A stretch of DNA of 64,000 nt from Cycas panzhihuaensis (Eukaryota > Cycadophyta), in assembly GCA_023213395.1 (NCBI GenBank), contig CM041465.1, positions 112,227,741 to 112,291,740 on the forward strand, given 5' to 3'. Below the pieces are notes generated by a model. That model was not told the origin of the DNA and searched no databases. It saw nothing but the letters and a program-made list of their open reading frames with translations. This document shows positions 35,893-47,138 of the stretch, one piece after another. A program made the translations under genes and the position numbers. Numbering within the stretch: position 1 is the stretch's first letter; every line of letters starts with the position of its first letter.

Positions 35893-38190
35893 ATGCGACG
35901 CTTCTCTCATCGCCTACGTGGCTTACCTCTGTTGTTAGAAGATCCTGGGTATCATCCTCTTCCTTCGTCGGATTCTGATTCAACTATGGAGGGATACCCT
36001 TCCGATTGGGCCTACCACACCTCAGCCTCAGGAACTCATGAGTTTCCCTCTTCTATTCTGAGATCCGCCCAAGAGGGTGATGATCCTATTTACTACCCGG
36101 GTGACCAACATCACCCGCTTGATGCCCTTCCTCCTACCCATGCGGTAGAAGGATCTTTTCCTCTTAAGATTTACCACTCGGTTGGTGATTCTTATGATGA
36201 ACGTCCTGAGGGATCTACTTCGTTTGAGGTCCTATTTACCTCTTTCGATCATGTAGATACCCCTCCCGCTAATGTGGTTGAAGCTTTTAACGAGTGCTGT
36301 CGCGCTGCTCGTTTTCAACCACGTCCTAGATGGTTTGAAGATGCTTTCCGTGGGGGAGCCTCCTCTTCGTCTGCTCCTCCCCCACTTTCTTCATCCTCAT
36401 CTACTCCTCCTGTAATAACTAATCCCTTAGTGCCTACACATTCATCCTGCTCCTTCCCTATTGTTATTATGGGGATGCATGTTGCACCTTCTATCCCTCG
36501 CCAAGGTCCTAGTGCTTTGGGACCTTCCCGCGGTATGTCCTTCCCTTAGTTGAAGGTTAACATACCCTTTCCTAGCCAAACTAATGTGCCATCCCCCAAT
36601 GTGGCACATACTTTCACTAGTAGGCCTGTCGGTCTTACTAACCTTTCAGCCATTAGTCACGTGGGACCCGCTCCAACATACCCTTAAAACCAACCTGTTG
36701 GCTCTTCCTTTTATATCCCCCCAGGGTACACTTCTTAACCTTGGGGACAGGGTAGAGGGAACCACCTCCTAGCTTATGGAGTGGATCCGCTACATCCATA
36801 TGGGATTGTCCCACCTACGGGTGGTCCATATGGGCAAAACCCGGTTCCACATCCCTCTTTTCCGCCATCTAGCATAGTCCCTTTAGCCATGCCTTTGCAA
36901 GGGAACTCGACTCCCTCTCAAGGCACCTATCCTCAAGTCCCCTTCCAGCAAGGAGCATATCCTTAAGGAGGGATGGGTATGCCACCCCTGTCCACTCCTT
37001 GCGCACTACCTACTACATCATTCGTTGATCCTATGGTCCGGGCAAGGGCACGTCCCTTCATGGACTATAGGTCAACACCTTTATCCATTGAGGCATTAAG
37101 GACTAATCTGCCTCCTCATCCTCCTGAAGTTCCTAGATTTGACGGAACTTCGTTGAAGGACCCAGCTGAACACATGCGTAGTTTTTCTATGGTATGTATA
37201 GACTACTGGGCTTACGACCATATCCTAATGAAATTGTTTCCACGATCATTGCAGGGCGATGCCCTTAAGTGGTTTTATCGCCTCCCTGCCCACTCTATCT
37301 TTTCATTCTAGCAATTGGTGGATGAATTCATCAACTACTTCAATGTAGCTCATCCATTTGAGAGCGGAATGAAATCTCTCTTATCGCTCAAGAAAGGCCA
37401 CAATGAGATGAATCGTGGCTTTGTGAGATGATTCCATGACCTTCTTCATTCCACTAAGGTCACGTTGCCCGAGGAGTTGAAGAGAGATCTTTTCGTTAAC
37501 GCACTTCGCCCTGAAGTACATGTGGAAGTCCTTAAAATGGGGGTGACCACATGTGACTCCGCGATCACCAAGTGCTTAGCGTTGGAGGCTATTGAGATCC
37601 AGACCGGACTCAAGAAGCCTCTCAAGCCCTCATAGCGATGTGAGGCACCACCTTCAACCAAAGATACTAAACCTCAACAACCCTCTAAATCCTCTTCTCA
37701 TCAAACTGAGAGGACTTTAGATCTCCTCACATCCACCATATGTTCATTTGAACATACGATAAAGGAGCTTAAACTCCAGGCTCCTTCATCTCCAACATTC
37801 AATAAACGAATTCAACAAGCAACTCAAGCTTCCCTCCTCAGGAATGGAAACGCCTAATCTTCTCAAATGACGAAGACAGATCCCTCACTTGAAAAGAAGT
37901 GGTGCTCCATTCATGAGGAGTGCTTCCACGATGACTCACGTTGTAGGGCCCAGCATCCTAAGGATGCCCCTCGACGTGACTCCTCTCCTGAATGGGCCTG
38001 AAGGTCTAATTTAGACCAATCAGTTTACAAGGATCCATTCCCCAAACATGGGGAACGCGATCGTAATACTCAATCCAAGAATAACTAGAATCGAGGAAGA
38101 TCGCCAAATTCCCGTCCTTCCCGCGACAAAGGGAAGGGCGCTCGGGATTCGTCCTCTTCCTCCCATTCCCCTAATCGTTGCACCCCATTA
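35893..38190 (+). pseudogene. gag: Gag of element C
   Basis: Starts MRRFSHRLRG 150 bp after the primer site; the same start is seen in D (58923) and B' (17851). The N-terminal third is Pro/Ser-rich. The capsid core spans about 37120-37620, with LFPRSLQGDALKWFYRL and LPEELKRDLFVNALRPEV. A zinc knuckle C-x2-H-x4-H-x4-C is intact at 37903-37944 (WCSIHEECFHDDSRC). In-frame stops include TAG at the codon after MSFP (near 36547), where B' has CAA and D also has TAG, and a TAA near 36685 where D has CAA. All are explained by transitions. Confidence 0.9.
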
Positions 38191-38199
38191 CCTTCGCAG

Positions 38200-38997
38200 C
38201 CCCGGAACAAGGGGAAGAAGGTGATCCAAATGGTTGGGACTACTTCTTCATATGCCCTTACCCAGTATCAAGCCGCCAAAGAAGCAGCTGGTGCTTCTTC
38301 CTCTACTCCCTCCAATCCTCTTTCAGAGAACCCTCCTCCAGAAGTGCCCCTCTTCCCCAAGGCCATTCCTGTACACCCGGGTCGTTATGATTTTAGAAGG
38401 GCACTTACCCAACCTACTGTGAAGGGTAAGCCTTTCTCCGTCGTGGACGAGCTTCATACTGTTGCAGCAAGAATGTCCTTGATGGACGTTTTGAGGAGTT
38501 GTCCCAAGCAACGAGCTCTCCTCTTGGAAGCTTTAGGATTGAATGACGCGCCTGTTCATGCTTTGGGCGTTACCCAAAGTCATGAACCCGTTATTTCTTT
38601 TGATCCTAAGGACCTTCCTCCCCCGTGTGAAGGGGAACGTCAGTGGAACTTCCCATTCACTATTACCATTGATACACTCGATTGTACCCTGCAAAGGACT
38701 GTTGTCGATAACGGTTCTTCCGTGAATGCCATGCCCTTGTGTGTCATGCAAGAGCTTGGTATTTCTGCCTTGGAACCTGTTCTATGGCGATGCCAAGGTT
38801 ATGACGGTAGCGAGAAAACCCCATTGGGATCTGTCGCGATTCCGGTCACCCTCGAGGGCAAGACTGTCCTCACTGATGTTGTAGTCCTCAATGTCGACGT
38901 CGACTACAACCTTCTCTTAGGTCGTCCATGGCTTGACCAAATGGGAGCCGTATGTTCGACTCTCTGGGGACAACTTAAATTCATCCACGATGGATGA
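38200..38997 (+). pseudogene. Aspartic protease region of element C
   Basis: An open frame of 258 codons starts at 38221. The first 140 residues are a Ser/Pro-rich linker. The protease proper begins near 38640 with TITIDTLDCTLQRTVVDNGS; the catalytic DNGS is at 38707-38718. Asn after the catalytic Asp is also seen in D. The flap side and the second conserved block (VDYNLLLGRPWLDQMGAVCS) follow, and the domain ends with LKFIHDG at a TGA. It would process the polyprotein. Confidence 0.9.
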
Positions 38998-39900
38998 ATG
39001 AGGGTTGTTCCCTGCAAATGCCTACTTGCCAAACAAACCCGTCCTGTTAATCAGGCAAGCCAAGGTCCTTCTACTCATGCCTAAGCTTGCTCCATTGGTA
39101 TACCCAATCGAGCTGAAGAAGATCTCGCATCTTCTTTTCCTAGTCTCATGCGTTTTGCTCCTATTGATGTTGGGAGCTACGGGTACCTCGCCTCATTTAG
39201 TGATGACGAGTCGTACAATGAGGATGAGGATTATCCCCACCCCGTCTCTTTCCTCTGCACCAGTAGGTCGCACCCATCTCATTCTAGATCTCCATCTAGA
39301 ACCTCTTTCATTGGTGAGGCTAGCCATTCCTATATGTCGCATGTCATTGCTCATGTTGACTCATCTGTCATCAGTTCTTCCCCTTCATCACCCCTCGTAG
39401 GTGATGGCTTCGAAGAATTGTCTTTCGCTCCTTCCGGGGAGCTCCCTTTTTACTCTCTCTTAGAGTCTTGCGAGGAAGATAGGCAACTCGATGACCATCA
39501 TGGTCCTGTTGCGTCCACTTCCTCTAGCACTTCGTCTACTTAGAGTAAGGTCATCCATTGGGTGGATTACTTTGAGGATGATGAAGCCTTGCTCGAGCAC
39601 CTAGCGGGCTTCGTTCCTAACTTGCCTTGTGGTCACCACAGGCTTTGCCACTATAAGATCCTTGCGGTTAGGTCTACACTCGTCAACCCAATCCCATCCC
39701 CTATTCCATCTCCTCCCATTGGCCTTGCTCCTCTCCGCTTCGATAAGGGGAATGCCATGTGCATGGGGACAACTTAAGACATAGTCTTGGCCCCTGGCAA
39801 GGTCATTAAGGTCGGGATGGAACGTTCTCCTGATGAGGTAAGGGAATGTTCCCTTTTATTCCAAGAGTTTCAGGATGTTTTCGTGTGGGATTATGATGAC
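38998..39900 (+). pseudogene. Ser-rich acidic linker between protease and RT in element C
   Basis: Same frame as gag and pol. It includes SDDESYNEDEDYPHPVSF and a long Ser/Pro run (39148-39543), then the conserved block VDYFEDDEALLEHLAGF near 39562. The latter block is also in D and, weakly, in A, so it is a family trait rather than chance. Its function is unknown. Confidence 0.75.
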
Positions 39901-40690
39901 ATGTAGGGAATTGACCCCTCCATTGTCACCCATAATCTCATCACCATCCCTGACACCTGCCCCATGCGCCAGAAGCAGTGTTCCCTTCACCCGAAGCTCT
40001 CAGCCACTGTCAAGATGGAGGTTGAGAAGCTCTTGGATGCTGGACTCATTACTTCCATTGATTACCCCAAGTGGGTCTCTAACATTATCCCCGTTGCTAA
40101 AAAGAATGGGGCCATTCATATATGTGTCGACTTTTGCGACATTAACAATGCTTGTCCTAAGGACAACTTCCCACTCCCCTTCATCGATCAAATCATTAAT
40201 CAAACTGCTAGATTCGAAGTCATGTCCTTAATGGACAGCTTCTCTAGTTATAACCAGATCCAGATTTCTCCTGAAGACCATCATAAGACGGCCTTCACTA
40301 CACCATGGGGTACCTTTGCCTACAAGGCAATGCCCTTTGGCCTTAAGAATGCAGGTGCTACTTACCAGAGAGCTATGGATTTCATCTTCCACGATCTCAT
40401 TAATAACACATTGGAGGTCTTCATGGATGACATAATGGGCCTCTCACGTGTCAGGTCCCATCATCCCTTTGACTTGTAAGCTATCTTCTCACGATGCCAC
40501 AAGTATCATGTTAGCCTAAACCCGCTCAAGTGTGTGTTTGTCGTTACTTCGGGCAAACTCCTTAGATTTCTTGTGTCCAAACAAGGAATCCAGATTGATC
40601 CTGACAAGGCCAGGGCAATCCTTAACATACTGCCCCCTAGAACCCAATGACAGATTAAGTCATTTCTTAGTAGGCTTAGTTTTCTCAAGC
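39901..40690 (+). pseudogene. Reverse transcriptase of element C
   Basis: Open from 39964 for 171 codons. Blocks: VEKLLDAGLITSIDYPKWVS, CVDFCDINNACPKDNF, TAFTTPWGTFAYKAMPFGLK, and the active site FMDD at 40420-40431 instead of the more usual YxDD. FMDD is also present in D, so it is the family state. A stop at about 40477 (TAA/TAG region after HHPFDL) sits where D has CAG. The thumb region with KLLRFLVSKQGIQIDPDK follows. Confidence 0.95.
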
Positions 40691-41286
40691 GCTTCTTGGT
40701 AGACTTTGTCGTAAGCGCTAAAACCCTTACGAACCTATTGAAGAAGGGAGCTCCTTTTGTCTAGTCTGATAAGACCCAAAAGGCCTTTGAAGGACTCAAG
40801 GAAGCCCTCACTTCTGCTCCTATACTGGCGCCCCCTCGCTTTGATAGGCCCTTCATCCTGTATACCTCAGCCACTGACGAGTCCTTGGGCACTATGGTAG
40901 CTCAGGAAGATGACTCAGGAACCAAGAGGGCTATTTATTTCATCAGTCGCACCCTCGTGGCTACTAAACTTAACTACTCTTCTGCAGAGAAGGAGTGTCT
41001 CTCCTTGGTCCACGCGACCAAGACGTTTAGACACTACTTGCTTGGCAATACCACCAAGGTGATCGTCCAATCTGATCCCTTGCAATACTTGCTCACTCGT
41101 TCAGATTTGATAGGTAGGGCTGGTCGTTGGGCCGTCCTACTTCAAGAATTTGACCTTCATATTGTTAACCAGAAATCAAAGAAGGGAATGGTGGTGGCTG
41201 AGCAGCTCGTGGACACCCCTATTCCTAACTCTTTTGATACTCCCATCGCTAATTCTCCTCTTGATGAGTCCATTTTGATGATTTAG
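40691..41286 (+). pseudogene. Gypsy RNase H (gRNH) of element C
   Basis: Block FILYTSATDESLGTMVAQED replaces the usual LYTDAS: the first catalytic Asp is missing. RAIYFISRTLVATKLNYSSA and ECLSLVHATKTFRHYLL follow, with the Glu. The same Asp loss is seen in D (LYTLATDES) and A, so it predates these insertions. This fits a domain kept for structure after the second RNase H took over catalysis. Confidence 0.85.
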
Positions 41287-42564
41287 GACGTCTCTCCTCA
41301 TCCACTCATCGACAATGAGTGGTATGGCGATATAGTGCGGTATCTCACACAACAGCAATACTACCCTGATGCTAGTAGTAAAGTTAGATCTCGCATCCGG
41401 ACTTCTGCTAGGTAATACTTTCTCATGGATGAAGTATTATACAAGAGGTCCTTCGATGGGATCCTCCTCCACTGCGTCACTACTGACGAAGCTGACTAAA
41501 TACTCTGCGAATGCCACCATGGTATTTGTGGGGGTCACTTTGGGGGCCAATCTATGGCTTAGAGGATCCTTCGCATGGGTTACTTATGGCTGTCCCTTTT
41601 CAAGGACGCCCACCCCTTTGCTCTGAGATGTCAGTAATGTCAGGAACATGCCAACATCTCCCATGTGCCTTCTGAGGCCCTTCACCCCATTGTTTCTCCA
41701 TGGCCTTTTGCTTAGTGGGGGCTAGACCTCATCGGGGCTATTTCTCCACCTTCGTCATCACAGCACAAGTTTATCTTGACTGCCACTGAATATTTCACTA
41801 AATGGATGGAGGCCATTCCCTTAATTACTACCCCTGGTAAAACGATAGCCACCTTTGTTTACCAGCACATCATTTGTCGTTTCGGGATTCCAGACGTCGT
41901 AATCACTCACAATGGAATCCCCTTTTGTAATAAGGAGATGGATGAGCTTTGCGAGAAGTTCAAGATTTCTCACAAGACTTCTTCTCCTTACTACCCTCAG
42001 GTAAATGGCCAAGTGGAGTCTTTCAATAAGACTCTCATCAATATCTTAAAGAAAACTGTTGCTCAGTCTCAAAGAGACTGGCACCTTCAGCTGCCTTCCG
42101 CTATGTGGGCTTACCGCACCTCTATCTGTTCCGCCACGAGAATGACCCCATTCTCCCTAGTCTACGGTACCAAGGTAATACTCCCATTGGAGGTAGATAT
42201 TCCTTCTTTGAGAGTCTCTCTTCGAGGTCTCATCGATGAAGAGTCGATTCATCAGGCTCACCTTCTGGACCTCGAGGCTTTGGATGAGAGACATTTAGCC
42301 GCTTATCAGGCTAACCAGGCATCTAAAGCTCACTCACAAAGGACCTACGATAAACATCTTCATTCCCGTCCTTTGTTTCCTGGGGACCACATCCTCAAAC
42401 TTGAATATCTTCATGACAGTTTGACCAAATTTAAACCTCGATGGGTTGGGCCTTTCATCATTATCGAGACTCTCGGTAATGGTGCTTATAGGATTGACAC
42501 CCTGGAAAGTCTTAAGTTTGAGAAAGCTATTAATGGAAAATTCTTTAAGAAGTTTTACTCGTGA
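41287..42564 (+). pseudogene. Integrase of element C
   Basis: Zinc region with CECHHGICGGHFGGQSMA, then the core: first Asp in WGLDLIG (41725-41727), Glu in NGQVESFNK (42016-42018). The second Asp is His: VVITHNGIPF, codon CAC at 41908-41910. The open frame 41776-42564 (262 codons) covers the core and C-terminal domain (PGDHILKLEYLHD, RWVGPFIIIETL). In-frame stops at 41413, 41497 and 41713 sit where B has CAA, CAA and CAG. It cannot be catalytically active. Confidence 0.95.
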
Positions 42565-43299
42565 CCCTACTGTCACTTCTTGCACACTCTAATATGAGCC
42601 TAAACTACCATCTTAAATTGTTCCCATTTCTCCCAACCATGGGTAGAATAGCAACTTAGGATGGCCTCCTCTTCTTCTTTCTGGTTCCTCCCGCAGAACC
42701 CATGCTCCCATATCCTTTTGGGACTCTTGCCTTCTTATTTGGGCATCCCCCAGTTAGGACGACGCTCTGGAGTATTGTTACTCCCCCTCTCTCACTTGGT
42801 GTTTCCTTCGTATATCCTACTATGCTCCTCCATGGATGTGCGTGTCGCTCTATCTCTAATCCCACACGTGCCTATCACCTCTGCTCATGGTGGACGTGTA
42901 TGCTCATTTTAGATATATAGCCATGCATGGAAGGAAATATGTACATCATATAACAAAGCACCTATAATATACATGTCATTTGCCACATATGATATACACA
43001 CCATCTCATATCAAAATGGGGTACCAATTACCCCGTATATATATATACATCAAAATCATATGTCACATCGTATATATGGGAAGCCGATGTCCTTACAGGG
43101 GGGGTACAATCATATGACTTTATATATATGACCCCCTGGAGGCCCGTGCTTTCCCCTGCCAAAATTAAATACATGAGTACTATCCTATTACTGCCCTACT
43201 CCTGGGGCACCATCTCCTGGTCTGTGTGATCCCTCTCCTGGGGACCACATCCCTCTAAGGCTACCTCCTGGGCCTCCACAAGCTCCCTGCCTTTCTCCC
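42565..43299. other. Spacer of C between integrase and the antisense PMD gene
   Basis: No gene was found. It begins with TGAGCCTAAACTACCA at about 42595 as in B. The part 42940-43130 is rich in ATATATAC-like runs. It would hold the 3' end and terminator of the antisense gene. Confidence 0.6.
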
Positions 43300-45605
43300 C
43301 TCGTGACGTGGCTGTTTTGGGGCCATTGCTACCGTGTGAGTGTATGTCCTACTCCTGCTCGACCTCGATGCTACCTGGTCTACCAGCTAATCGTATCGAG
43401 CCCGGATACGATCCCTCTCTCCCTCTACTCCCTGGAGTCTCTCCTCCATGCTCCAGAACCTCTCCTCCATCCCTTAGAGACGCTCCTCTAGGACTGCTAG
43501 CTGGACCCTACTCTCTGTGTCTCTACCTACTCCTCCTTGAGCCTCTAGAGCCTGTACATGACTCTGCAATGCGTCCCGCTCGCCCATGGCCTCATCCAGC
43601 TCCCGCTGCATCTGTCCCGTGAATGCTATATGCTCCTGGGACTCCGTAGCCTAGATATCTCTCACCCTCGCCAATGGGGTGAATGCTGCCATGTGGGCAC
43701 CTGCCGACCAAGGTGTGTCCTCTGCCTGGATGGGCAGTTGCCCCTTTGCATACACTTGAGGGAACATCTTCCTCACCATAGCCTCTACTAACCACCTGAT
43801 CTTTGCGGTACCTACAAATCTAATATACCATATGTCAGTATATATCCAACTGCATGCCAAAATAAAACCAAATTAAACTATCTATCTGGCTATCAAATGA
43901 TGGGAAATAGTTAGGCCTCACCTACTGTGGCCTCCAGCTCCTCTGCTCGTGCGATAACCTCTCCTCCGGGCTCCCCGCCAGCTGTTGGTACCTCCTCCTT
44001 AGGTACCACCTCTTCCTGGGCCTCTCTCCTCACTGGGACTGGCTTAGCTGTCACCTCTCCAAATCTCCTCACGATCCGTAGCCTGCGAGCCCTCGTCATT
44101 GGCCCCCTACTCTCCTTTGCAGCCCCTGATGGGCCTGCCTCTCCTCCAGCAGTCCCGGATAGCCTTGCTACTTCTCCTACTGTCCCTGATAGACCTACCT
44201 CTCCCACAGGTCATGATGGGCCAACCTCATCTCCTCCATCTCCATCATCATCATCCCCTGGGAGCATCCCTGCTCCGCCTATCTTATTATCATTGCCCTA
44301 TACGGATCTGCCACATAATCTGTCATAGTGAGGAGGTCCAACGATGTAGCCTCCACTGAACGTTAGACATGGGCCTGGTCCTCTATCCCCTCGGCTGATG
44401 CGCCACTTGTGGACCATCGGGGCCCACACTGTAATGGGGTGTGGTCCCCCCACTGGTGCCACTGCTCTGAAATGATCGAAGAACCAGCACTGTAGCAACG
44501 TGTTGTATGATAGTCCTCCCTTGCCTATCGTCCTAATAGCATCCAGCTGCGTGATGAGGTTCACCGCTATTAGGGTGGCCCAATCCATCCTCTCACTGGC
44601 CTCACAGTGGCGCACTACATCCATCCATCCCCTAGGGATGTCCCTATAGTTCAGCTTCTGGGAAACCTAGAACAGAATGCACAACGTGATAAGCTTCCTC
44701 ACCTGAGGAATCTTAGACATAACCATAGTCTAGAGAGGAACTCCTCTCCTTTCCCATCTATCTGTCCCTGTGAAAAATATTGCTACCTCTCTATGTGCTA
44801 CCTCATTACTAGGTAGCGCTCCTAGTGCAACAGGCCTCCCAGTCGCTGGTACTCCCAGTATCCACTGGATATCCCTCAGCGTCACTGTCATGTGTCCCAC
44901 CTGGGGTAGGTGGAAAACGTGCCTCCTTCGGTCCCAGTGTGATACAATATCCACTAATAACCACTAGTCTGATATATACTGAGGTGTCTTCAAGGCCTTA
45001 AATAGGCCGCACCTCCGCAGGACCCCCTTGTCCTCCCTGGACATCATCTCAATATAACTGAGCATTGCCATCCCTATGTTCTCGTAGTTATCCACCACGA
45101 TAACAGCCTGTCAACACCACAAAACCAATAGAAGTCAAGCCTATGTCAGTCCTTTATCCTTCTAGCTATCTGTCAACCCTGTTTGATAGAGATTCGGGGC
45201 CTCATGGCCCCCCATCTTCTTTTTTCTGCATATTTGCCTTCGTACCGCGCTAAACTTCATGGTACTGCAAAGTTTAGCTCGGGTCCTGTGGCAAGCGAGG
45301 CCCCGTGGCAAAGATCGTGGTACCGCGATCTTTCCATGATCTGACAATACCCCCAAAGGGGGTTCTACCCCAAAAAACAAAAAAAATCTTCCAAGTGGAT
45401 CCCTATGGTGCCCACCGGGACCAGGGCTCCCTAATACCCAGGTCTCTCCTCTTTCTGGATCCAATTCGGACTCCAAGAGGCTGCCATTCGCTTATATGGG
45501 GCACAAAAACTACATAAAAATTAATAAAAAGCATTCAAATTAAAGCGGTGAAATGGGATGGGTTTCATAGGATCCACTCACTGGATCTGACCTAGCTGTC
45601 GCCAT
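43300..45605 (-). pseudogene. Antisense plant mobile domain (PMD) gene in element C
   Basis: Proposed structure on the - strand: exon 1, eight codons (45605-45582, MATARSDP) ending at GTGAGT; intron 1 to the acceptor GACAG at 45108; exon 2 from 45107. Exon 2 stays in one frame for 1.2 kb and reads VLRRCGLFKALKTPQYISD, HVFHLPQVGHMTVTLRDIQW and ILGVPATGRPV, the PMD signature. Then come LIAVNLITQLDAIRT, YNTLLQCWFFDHF and an acidic tail (PGDDDDGDGGDE). After a likely short intron near 43906-43813 an exon in another frame gives KIRWLVEAMVRKMFPQVYAK, then a Glu/Arg-rich coiled coil (ERDALQSHVQALEAQ). Stops are scattered. Exon limits are inferred, helped by the B copy. Confidence 0.85.
45245..45342 (-). 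repeat. Four 20-bp units shared with the LTR U3, inside intron 1 of the PMD gene
   Basis: Two tandem pairs: 45245-45264 (CCGCGCTAAACTTCATGGTA) with 45265-45284, and 45303-45322 (CCGTGGCAAAGATCGTGGTA) with 45323-45342. They match the U3 unit CCGCGAAGTTTACCATGGTA in length and in the CCGCG...GGTA ends. Confidence 0.8.
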
Positions 45606-45763
45606 CTCACTCTGATGGTCTTGCTGACTGTCTGTAAGCTCCGATCCAACGGTCCAATCTCCCTCTGTGTGCCTCTGAAGTCAAGTGGTGCTTTGCTGCG
45701 TAAAGAAATGACTTTGGTTTCTCATGAGAGCCGGTGAAAATGAATATATTTTCCATTGAATTT

Positions 45764-45773
45764 CCTTATCTAG
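45764..45773 (-). promoter_or_regulatory. TATA-like box for the antisense PMD gene of C
   Basis: On the - strand CTAGATAAGG, the counterpart of CTATATAAGG in B, about 160 bp before the proposed ATG at 45605. The stretch 45606-46296 is otherwise without a gene on either strand. Confidence 0.45.
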
Positions 45774-46296
45774 GTAGGGACCTCGACATGCACTACCTCC
45801 ATTTTTTCTCTCGCGATAACCGTTAGGACTGTCCCATTTCCTTGATCACATTTATCTTCTAGTCTTGCCTCTCGTTGCACTCCTTTAGTGCCCTTTTTTT
45901 TCTTCCTTGCAAGTGCATTTATGGCACCCCATCATTGCACTTTTTTGTAGGGGCCTTCCATCTCGTTTTGCGTGCCACTCCCGTGCATGTCTAAGTTTAT
46001 ACTCATTTGGCTTGTTTTTCCATCCTAGACTCGTTTCTATAGCTCTTTTCTGCTCCTGGGGTCTCCAGAGGGAGTGCTCCCCTGTGCAGGGGCGTGTTTT
46101 GCCTCCCAAAGTGACCTTTGGTACTCCAGGGTGCCTTTCCTCCGCCCACTCTTAGGTAGTGGTCGGACTGCTTGCTCTCGTCCTTAGGTAGCCTCATTGC
46201 TAGGTCCTCCTACCCTTCATGGCCACTTGTTGCTCACCTTTTGAGTCTCTCTTTTTCTCCATTATTATTTATTACTACCAGGACTTTGTGTCACCC

Positions 46297-46950
46297 ATGT
46301 CCCTCTACATTTTTACCAACGGCGGAAGTCGCAGTAACCCTGGACCTTTTGCCGCTGTATGGATTCTTCGTAGCCCCTCTGGACACGATTTCTTGTGCTT
46401 TAGGGTCTTCCTCCAAGAGGCTACCAATAATGAAGCCGAGTATATAGTTGTTATTGAAGCTCTTAATGATGCTCTCTGTTTCCATCACGGACCTATCATT
46501 TTGCTTTGCGACTCTCAGGTTGTGGTGTCCCATCTCACCCAGGTTTACTAGATGCGATGCCCTCACTTGAGAACCCTTGCTTCGACTGCCAGATCTTTCC
46601 TGGCTTGCTTCTTGTCTGTCAACATTCGGCACATTCCTTGGGCCCTCAACGCTGAGGTAGATAGTCTCATTCACCTTATCCTTGAGCGTCGCCTTCCTCT
46701 TCTTATTGATCATCCCTGAGGCTTGTCTGGTCACTCTGTCACCCAAACCTTAGGTCATTATACACTTCGTCTTGCGATCCATTCGCACCTCCAAAGCTTA
46801 GCTGCTAATGAGGTTAAACTATGGCGACTACCAGTTCTGTCTACTCATCTCTTCCACTTGATTATGCACACCTCTTTACATCTTTCGTGGTGGGGGCAGT
46901 CCCCTCACCTTTCATATTTCCCAATCGATTCCTTGGTGGCACATAGGTAG
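46297..46950 (+). pseudogene. aRNH of element C
   Basis: Second RNase H on the + strand. SLYIFTNGGSRSNPGPFAAV has Asn where the first catalytic Asp stands in A and B. QEATNNEAEYIVV keeps the Glu and LLCDSQVVVSHLTQVY keeps the third Asp. After a TAG near 46549 the frame goes on: STARSFLACFLSV, RHIPWALNAEVDSLIHLILE (last Asp), and a tail with SLAANEVKLWRLPV to a stop at 46950. The frame is the same as gag-pol, though a PMD gene on the other strand lies between. Confidence 0.9.
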
Positions 46951-47125
46951 CCCCTATATTATCTCCACCTCTACCTTCATATCCATGCGTCCCTCCATGA
47001 CACTCACTGGTACCCTTGACTACTGCTATGATCTTGATTTATATATCTACATACACATGTGCTACTGACAGTTGTGTTACCAGCATTCGCCATCGTACGA
47101 TGGTTCTAAGCGGCGAGGCTCTGCT

Positions 47126-47138
47126 GCCAAGGGGCCAG
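47126..47138 (+). other. Polypurine tract of element C
   Basis: GCCAAGGGGCCAG directly before the 3' LTR start TGTTTCC; AAGGGG is the purine core. Confidence 0.6.
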
